From: Coenobita brevimanus | Lineage: Eukaryota; Arthropoda; Malacostraca; Decapoda; Coenobitidae | Direction: 5' to 3' | Assembly: GCA_032717465.1 (NCBI GenBank) | Contig: CM064681.1 | Coordinates: 16,462,204-16,526,203, forward strand | DNA: 64,000 nucleotides | Shown here: piece after piece, positions 57,597 through 64,000 of the stretch | How the letters are laid out: each line of letters starts with the position of its first letter | Position numbering within the stretch: position 1 is the stretch's first letter | Position numbers and translations under genes: made by a program | The notes under the pieces: generated by a model | Databases searched by the model: none | What the model was told of the DNA's origin: nothing | What the model saw: only the letters and a program-made list of their open reading frames with translations

Positions 57597-60315
57597 GTTG
57601 TAAAGCAAATAAGGCTTTATGTGAGTGGGATCCTATAGATGAGCGATTGCTATACGCACGGTTTAAATCAAATCATGGCAACATCAGTCTGTTTGTGTGT
57701 TATGCACCTACTAATGATGCACTCGATGAAAGGAAAGACACATTTTATGAAAAGTTGCAAGAAGGAGTAGGAAGGGTACCTAGACATGATGTTTTGATCT
57801 GCGTTGGAGACTTTAATGCAGTAATGGGCTGTTCAAATGAGGGATTTGAGGCATGTATGGGTAAGATGGGAGTTGGTAGTAGGATGAGTGAAAACGGAGT
57901 GAGGTTTGGAAGCTTCTGTCTAGCAAATGACTTAGTCATCGGGGGCACACTCTTTCAGCATTGCAATATACACAAGACAACTTGGGTGTCGCCGTGTGGA
58001 AAATATAAAAATCAGATTGATCACATCACTATCAGTAGGAGGCATAGAAGTTCTCTGCTAGATGTTCATGTTAAACGGGGAGCGGATATTGGTAGTGACC
58101 ATCAACTCAGCATTGCAAAAATAAGGTTTAAACTTAAAAATCAGAAGAAGGAAAAATCTGGTGTTGGTAGATACGATATTGTTAAGCTTAGAAGAGGAGA
58201 AGAAAAGGAGGAATTCAGATTAGAATGCAGAAATAGGTTTTTGGTGTTGGAAACGTTGGAAGAGGGGGAGTGAGTGTAGATGAGATGTGGGAGGATGTGA
58301 ACAAAGTTTTGCATGAGACTGCTGAATGTACGATTGGAAGGAGACATAGATTCAGGAGAAAGAAATGGATATCAGAGGAAACGTGGGATATGATAAAAAA
58401 GAGAGGTGAGGCTAAATTGAGGAGTGAGATGCAATGCGTTGATGAACGAGAGATTGAATTAGCAAGAGCTGCGTACTGGAGTTTGAATTCAGAAGTAAGA
58501 AGGTTAGCTAGGAGAGATAAAAGAAGATGTGTGGATGAAAAGGTTGCAGAGACTGAAATCCTAATAAACAAAAATGATGGACAGAGTCAAAGAATAGCAT
58601 ATGAATCGATTAGAGAACTGAGTGGTAATGCAGGTAAACGCAAGGAAATACCAATTAGAGACAGGGAAGGAAATTTATTGACCAAAGATGGAGATATTAA
58701 AAATAGATGGAAAGAGCATTTTGAGACAGTTCTTAATAGACCAATACCACCAGAAGAGGATATACCGTCTGCTCAGGAAGATTTAAATATAGAAACAGGA
58801 GAGTTGAGGCTTGCAGAAGTGGAGAAAGCAGTAAAACAGTTAAAGAATAATAAGGCACCAGGGTAGGATGGTTTATTTCCGGAAATGTTTAAAGTGGAGG
58901 GGGATAGATTAATAATGATCTTGACCAAGCTATTCAATAAGATATGGGTGACGGGGTTACTACCATCAGTTTGGAAGAATGGTGTAATTGTTAAAGTTCC
59001 GAAGAAAGGAGACCTGAGTAAATGTGGTAATTGGAGGGGAATCTCTTTGTCACCGATAGCTTTGAAAGTTTTCAGTAGAGTGTTGTTAAATAGGTTGGAG
59101 CCGGTGGTTGAGGGTATTCTGAGGGATGAACAGGCTGGTTTTAGAAAGGGACGTGGTTGCAATGATCAGATCTTTATAGTTAAGCATTTGATGCAGCAAG
59201 TTAATGAAATGAGAGTACCGTTAAGTCTTTGTTTTGTTGATTTTGAAAAGGCTTTGGATAGTGTTTCGAGAGAGTCTATGGGGAAGATCATGAGACATTA
59301 TGGAATACCAGAGGAGTTTGTGAGGGTCATTATGAACATGCATGAGGACACATTTTGTAAAGTGATGGTTGATGGTTCTCTGAGTGATTCGTTTGAAGTC
59401 AAGTCCGGAGTAATTCAAGGTGGTGTTCTATCGCCTTTACTATTTATATTGGTCATTGATTACATTATGAAACGTGTTGGAACAGAAACCGGTGCAGGTA
59501 TACTTTGGGGAGAGAACAGGAAACTTTTGGATTTAGATTATGCAGATGATATAGTTTTGATTTGTGATGGGCCAGAAGAGATGCAGAGAGTGTTGGACTG
59601 TTTGGTGAGTGAAGGTCGCAAGGTGGGTTTGGTTATTAATTGTGGAAAAACTGAAATAATCAATATGAATATGGAAAATGCGCAGGAATGTGTAATTGGA
59701 GGTATGGTTGTAAAGCAAGTTGATAGGTTTAAATATTTAGGTACTTATTTAGCCAAGGATGGTTCTTTGAACTTTGAATTCGAGGAAAGGTTAAAGAAGG
59801 CTAATCAGGCAATGGGAATGCTTAAAAATATTTGGAATAATAACAATTTCTCTGTGCATACAAAAATCAAACTTTATAAGGTAATGGTTAGGAGTATCTT
59901 AATTTATGGACACGAGTCTTGGTACAGCACAGTGACTATGGAAAATAAATTCTTGGTGTTTGAAAATAAAGCACTTAGAAGAATATTAGGAGTTAAGTGG
60001 TGGGAAAGGATACCAAATAGTAGAATTAGAGAAATAACGGGAGTGCAGCCGATCGATGAATATGTTAGATTCTCACGATGGAAGTGGCTAGGACATGTGT
60101 ATAGGAGACAGGGAATAGTACGAGGTACACCAGGGTGGGTGGCACCTGGTAGGAGAGGTAGAGGAAGGCCAAAAGAGACGTGGGTGAGGACAATGAGACG
60201 GGAAGCTGGAGATGAGTGTTGGGGAGATCTTGAGGAGTTAGCACAAGATAGGATGTGGTGGTGTGAGTTCATCGAGGCCCTATGCATCCCCGAGGGTGCC
60301 ACAGGAAATGATTGA
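57596..60315 (+). pseudogene. Endonuclease-RT of copy F, one frameshift and one stop
   Basis: The endonuclease reads LFVCYAPTNDALDERKD, ICVGDFNAVMG near 57800, NQIDHITISRR near 58012 and GSDHQLSIAKI near 58095. A +1 shift near 58265 leads to frame 58270-58863 (ISEETWDMIKKR, LLTKDGDIKNRWKEHFE), cut by a TAG at 58864-58866 exactly between APG and DG of the RT APGxDG motif. The RT frame 58885-60315 is otherwise clean: NWRGISLSPIALKV, AGFRKGRGC, DFEKALDSV, GVIQGGVLSPLLF, catalytic YADD near 59537, SRWKWLGHVYRRQG and RGRGRPKETW. Its pattern resembles RTE-type RT. Confidence 0.9.
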
Positions 60316-60330
60316 TTGATTGATTGTATA
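57596..60330 (+). mobile_element. RTE-like LINE, 5' truncated (copy F)
   Basis: Begins mid-endonuclease after (TA)n and ends with a (GATT)n tail at about 60303-60327. A third LINE lineage, distinct from the intact element at 41698-44890 and from the one at 61159-62921. Confidence 0.88.
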
Positions 60331-60335
60331 TATCT

Positions 60336-60336
60336 A

Positions 60337-60394
<58 letters not shown>

Positions 60395-60422
60395 GTGTTA
60401 CATCTATCTATCTATCTATCTA
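60336..60422. repeat. (TA)n then (TATC)n microsatellites
   Basis: TA run 60336-60391, then TATC repeats that form the antisense tail of the next LINE fragment. Confidence 0.95.
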
Positions 60423-61158
60423 TATGCCTAGGCTGCTTCCTCCAAGGAAAGGGAGGTAGCCGAGACAGGACGACACACTCCCAATTTACTCATCCATTCA
60501 AACACATTCATTCGCATCTTAGCCCCAAGGGGAGAACAGACAGATCCTCACCGCACCACACCGCACAAGGGTCAACTGGGCAATGCAATCAGTGACATCC
60601 GCAGCAGGGCCCGACAGCAGAGCTGGTTTACCCCTGCCACATCATAACAGACCCATCCCCTTACCCGCACCTGACCTGACTAGCTGATCAGACCAAATGC
60701 GGGAGAATATCCCCTCAGGGCTGTGTCATCACTTATTCATTCACAATTTCTCTCCATTTATTTCTGTCACACACAGCCACTCTTCCTTGCTCAACAGACA
60801 TCCCTCTCTCATCCAGTGCTCTCTTCACACTGTCCATCCATCCTATTCGTGGTCTTCCTCTCAGCCTTACACCTCTCACATCAGATCTAGTTATTTTTTT
60901 CACCAATCGCTCATTATCCATTCTCTCCATGTGCCCAGACCATCGCAACACCCTCTGCTCAACTCTACCAGCCATCTCTCGAACAACTCCAGTTCTCCTT
61001 CGCACTTCATCATTTCACACTCGATCCATACACGTCACTCCACACATACTCCTCAGACACCTCATCTCCATTACATTCAAACTTTTCCTCTCTACTACAC
61101 CCATATTCCATGTTTCAGCCCCATATAACGCAGTCGGTACCACAACACCCTCATACAA
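60396..61158 (-). mobile_element. RTE-like LINE 3' fragment (copy G)
   Basis: Nearly the same sequence as 12577-13330: the minus strand encodes VEQRVLRWSGHMERMDNERL and RGRPRIGWMDSVKRAL and ends in the same 3' UTR and GATA tail. It is 5' truncated at 61158, where it meets the next LINE head to head. Confidence 0.87.
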
Positions 61159-62919
61159 AAGACAAAGAGAAGAAAAAAGAAAGAGAAACATGGATCAAAT
61201 CAAAGAAACCATCAAAAAAGGAAAAAGTCTGAAACAGGTCCAAAGTAAAATGGCACTAGGGAAGCAACAAATGACATCACTAAAAGACAAAAACGGTGAA
61301 GCCATTAAATGCAGAGATAAGATGTTGAAGAGAGTTAAAGAATTTTACAAAGAACTGTATGCATCAAAGACAGTAGTACCAATCGCTAACTTTTCAGTTG
61401 ACACAAGTGAAATACTTGAGGTGACACCAGACGAAGTAAATATTTCTCTTAAAAATATGAAAAGAGGGAAGGCTCTGGGAGTAGACGGAATAGTAGCAGA
61501 TTTACTGTTGGATGCAGGAGCAGAAGTACAAAATAGGCTTGCTCAATTATTTCCCCAATGTATAAAACAGAAGAAAATTCCCAAAACACGGTGTAATGGA
61601 ATAGTTATCTTATTTTATAAAAAAAAAAAGGTGACTCAAAAGACCTTAGTAACTATTGACCCATTAGCTTGCTATCAGTCATTTACAAACTCTTCACTAA
61701 AGTCCTTACAAACAGAATAGCTACAAAGCTGGAGGAAAACCAACCTCGTGAACAGGCAGGATTCCGAAGCAGGTACTCGACTACTGATCATCTACACACA
61801 GTGAATCAGTTAACTGAGAAAACTACAGAATGTAATAAACCACTGTACTTAGGTTTTGTTGATTACGAAAAGGCTTTTGATTCAGTGGAGCACATAGCGA
61901 TTATAAATTCACTGCGAGAACAAGGGGTGAATGAGAACACTGTAAAACTGCTCGAAAACATATATAAAGAGGGAACTGCTGCAGTTAAATTACATAAGGA
62001 CTCGGAAAAAATTAAGATTGAGAAGGGCGTGTGTCAGGGAGATACAATTTCACCAAAGTAATTTACAGCATGCCTAGAAAGTATTTTAAGAAAGCTAGAC
62101 TGGGAAACCAAAGGAGTGAACATACATGGAGAAAAGCTAAACCATTTAAGATTTGCAGATGACATTGTCCTAATGTCAGAAAAAGCGGAGACATTGCAAG
62201 AAATGTTAAATTACCTGAACAGAGAAAGTCTGAGAGGAGGACTGAAGATGAACCGGAGTAAAACTAATGTTTAATCCACAAACACCAAAGATCGTCATCG
62301 GAATATGCGATGAAATTCTTGAAGAAGTTGAGGATTACAACTACTTGGGACAAATACTAAAATTAACAAAAGATCATGATAGCGAAATAAAAAGACGCAT
62401 TACAATTGGATGGAAAGCTTTCGGTAAACATAGAGACATTATGAAAAGTAGCTTTCCAGTTTATATGAAACGAAAAGTGTATAACGAATGTATAATTCCA
62501 GCTATGACGTATGGGTGTGAGACCTGGAAACTGACAAAATCGATGGAAAATAAATTAATTCGTTCTCAGAGAGCAATGGAAAGGTCAATGTAGGGAATAT
62601 CTTTAAGAGACAAGAAAAGATCAACTTGGGGGAGAGAGCAGACTAAAGTCAAAGATATTATAGAAGTTAGAAAAGAACAGAAATGGAGATGGGCAGGCCA
62701 TATAGCAAGAATAAGGGATAACCGATGGAGTAAGAGGCTGACAGACTGGACACCAAGAGATTGTAAGCGTTGCAGAAAAAGACCAGACAGGAGGTGGAGG
62801 GATGAGAAAGAAAAATTTGCAGGGAAAACGTGGCAAAGATTGGCTCAGTCAAGGAATTCGTGGATAAGGTTGGGGGAGGTCTTTGTTCAGCAGTGGACTA
62901 GTTATGACTGATGGTGATG

Positions 62920-62921
<2 letters not shown>
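61159..62921 (+). pseudogene. RTE-like LINE, RT region to 3' end (copy H)
   Basis: Same family as the LINE carried on both palindrome arms. The frame from 61159 has QMTSLKDKNGEAI, KMLKRVKEFYKELYA and an RT start KALGVDGIVADLL (G-x-DG). A shift near 61640 leads to REQAGFRSRYSTTDHLHTVN and DYEKAFDSVEH near 61863, then VCQGDTISPK and a TAA at 62059. Beyond it are RFADDIVLMSEKAE near 62152, VEDYNYLGQILKL and TYGCETWKL. It ends in GACTGATGGTGATGATTA. Without the hAT and MITE insertions it shows the empty sites used by those elements. Confidence 0.88.

Positions 62922-62954
<33 letters not shown>
62922..62954. repeat. (TA)n microsatellite
   Basis: Follows the LINE tail. Confidence 0.96.
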
Positions 62955-62961
<7 letters not shown>

Positions 62962-63132
62962 AACGACACAAGTAGCCATATTGTCTCAGAAAATAGATTT
63001 AAGTTGAATGACTCCCCCAAAACGGGAGGTAATGTGGAGCTCCTTGCTCCTTGGTTTGTCGCTGGGGAGATCTTAACTCATGGAATGTCAGGATATGACT
63101 GAGCCCATCTGTCCAGGTGAACAGAGCAGGAA

Positions 63133-63149
63133 GCAGCTGCGTGACGTCA
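63133..63149 (-). repeat. Right subterminal inverted repeat
   Basis: GCAGCTGCGTGACGTCA, inverse of 53425-53441 with one mismatch. Confidence 0.75.
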
Positions 63150-63186
63150 TGCACTAAGTTGTTTCGATTTGAGGCAGAAGTGATCT

Positions 63187-63209
63187 GATCTGCTAGTCTT
63201 TAGATCTTG
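63187..63209 (-). repeat. Right terminal inverted repeat
   Basis: Ends TCTTTAGATCTTG, inverse of the left end. Confidence 0.88.
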
Positions 63210-63217
63210 GTACTTCT

Positions 63218-64000
63218 TTTTCTGATATTGTATATCTGGTAATACATGTGGGCATGCATGTTCCATATCATCTCTCTCAAAATTTCTTTCTTTTGTAAAA
63301 ACTGATTGGAAGTTTTCATTTAGTGCTTCACAACTATCATTCTCTCGTGTATAGATGATCCCGTCATCCATAATGGACTGTATTTTATCTTTAACTTTGG
63401 TTTTGCTTCGGATGTAGCTGTAAAAAAGCTTAGGTTGATCACTGCTTTTATTTATAATCCCCTCCTCAAACTATCTCTGAGCCTCCCTTCTTATCTTTGT
63501 ATAATCGTTTCTTGCCTGTTTAGAGTTGTATGCCCTCTCATTATTGTGTCTTCTGTATCTATTCCACAGCAAGTCTCTTTTTGCCTTTCGACTTTTTACA
63601 TTCTGTATTAAACCATTTTTTTATTTTCATTTCTGTTGCTTTGTGGATATAATTTTGGACTCCTATTTCATAAAGATCACAGAATTTTCTATATATAATA
63701 TCTAAATCTTGTCATCTAAGTTCTTTTCCCAATCTGTTTCTAAAAAGTAATTCTTCAGGTCATTGTAATTACCCTTTTTGTAATTTAGACTCTTTTTGTA
63801 ACTCATTGCTGGTAACGTCATACGCAATCCTGAAGTTACAATTTAATACTGCATGGTCACTTTCGCCGAATGGGGAGTGATACATTATATTGTCAATTTC
63901 ATTTCCTTGCCTAATAAATAGAAGATATAGTACTGATGGATCATCAAGTCCTCTTTGGTGTTTTCCTTTACATGCTGTGTTAGGAAAAACTCCTGCACAT
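63218..64000 (-). pseudogene. CR1-like LINE, 5' half (copy E), runs off the window
   Basis: The minus strand encodes the endonuclease end and linker (SDHAVLNC-like near 63860, WFNTEC-like near 63610, IQSIMDDGIIYTRE near 63370) down to HVLPDIQYQKK at 63230. It stops at the transposon insertion and continues in 51823-53364. Frame breaks are present. Confidence 0.85.

Larger units (their letters stand above)
53373..63209. mobile_element. 9.84-kb P-like DNA transposon carrying nested LINEs
   Basis: Flanked by GTACTTCT at 53365-53372 and 63210-63217 (8-bp duplication). Terminal inverted repeats begin CAAGATCTAAAGA at both ends and match about 20 of the first 23 positions. A 17-bp subterminal inverted repeat TGACGTCACGCRGCTGC lies 52 bp from the left end and 60 bp from the right. 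8-bp duplications occur in hAT and P superfamilies. The transposase remnant inside (56860-57530) looks P/THAP9-like, so P is my preferred reading. Most of the length is later CR1- and RTE-like insertions. Confidence 0.82.
62955..63209. other. Right end of the 9.84-kb transposon
   Basis: Noncoding end region with the subterminal repeat at 63133-63149 and the terminal inverted repeat at 63187-63209. Confidence 0.75.

Overview
This is a 64 kb eukaryotic window made almost entirely of transposable elements and microsatellites. I find no convincing host gene, rRNA or tRNA gene. It suggests an arthropod, most likely a decapod crustacean. The reasons are the very dense (TA)n, (GATA)n, (AC)n and (CT)n arrays, the mix of CR1-, RTE- and Jockey-like LINEs, piggyBac, hAT and P-like DNA elements, and a Ty3/gypsy-like LTR element with integrase encoded upstream of reverse transcriptase. 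The species assignment is inference.

Layout. 1-3.1 kb: microsatellites and a broken 5'-truncated Jockey-like LINE. 3.1-8.33 kb: LTR element copy 1 (gag-protease-integrase-RT order, RT cut short) set in (TA)n. 8.6-10.4 kb: noncoding, with a ~200-bp tandem repeat. 10.5-12.4 kb: dead piggyBac transposase. 12.4-14.3 kb: a second Jockey-like element split by an RTE-like fragment. 14.6-15.5 kb: ~176-bp satellite-like array. 15.8-20.3 kb: LINE and piggyBac fragments, two fold-back elements and a dispersed repeat. 20.3-24.3 kb: a near full-length CR1-like LINE inserted in (TG)n. 25-32 kb: mostly noncoding, with LINE scraps, one HTH reading frame and a SINE whose tail matches a LINE of this window. 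32.07-36.55 kb: LTR element copy 2, with different internal deletions.

36.1-51.1 kb is one giant inverted duplication centred at 45213/45214. Each arm carries an RTE-like LINE interrupted by a 3.7-kb hAT element (8-bp duplication) and by a piggyBac-like MITE; the hAT carries a 259-bp hAT MITE of its own. Only the left arm received a later 3.19-kb RTE-like LINE with an uninterrupted ~1000-codon endonuclease-RT frame, the best candidate here for a recently active element.

51.8-64 kb is a CR1-like LINE split into two halves by a 9.84-kb insertion (53373-63209). The insertion has matched 8-bp target duplications, terminal inverted repeats and subterminal inverted repeats. It encloses a decayed P/THAP9-like transposase remnant plus later CR1- and RTE-like insertions.

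The coding regions do not form a pathway. They are layers of mobile DNA whose nesting order can be read from the junctions: RTE, then hAT and MITEs, then inverted duplication, then the young RTE on the palindrome; CR1, then P-like element, then further LINEs on the right.
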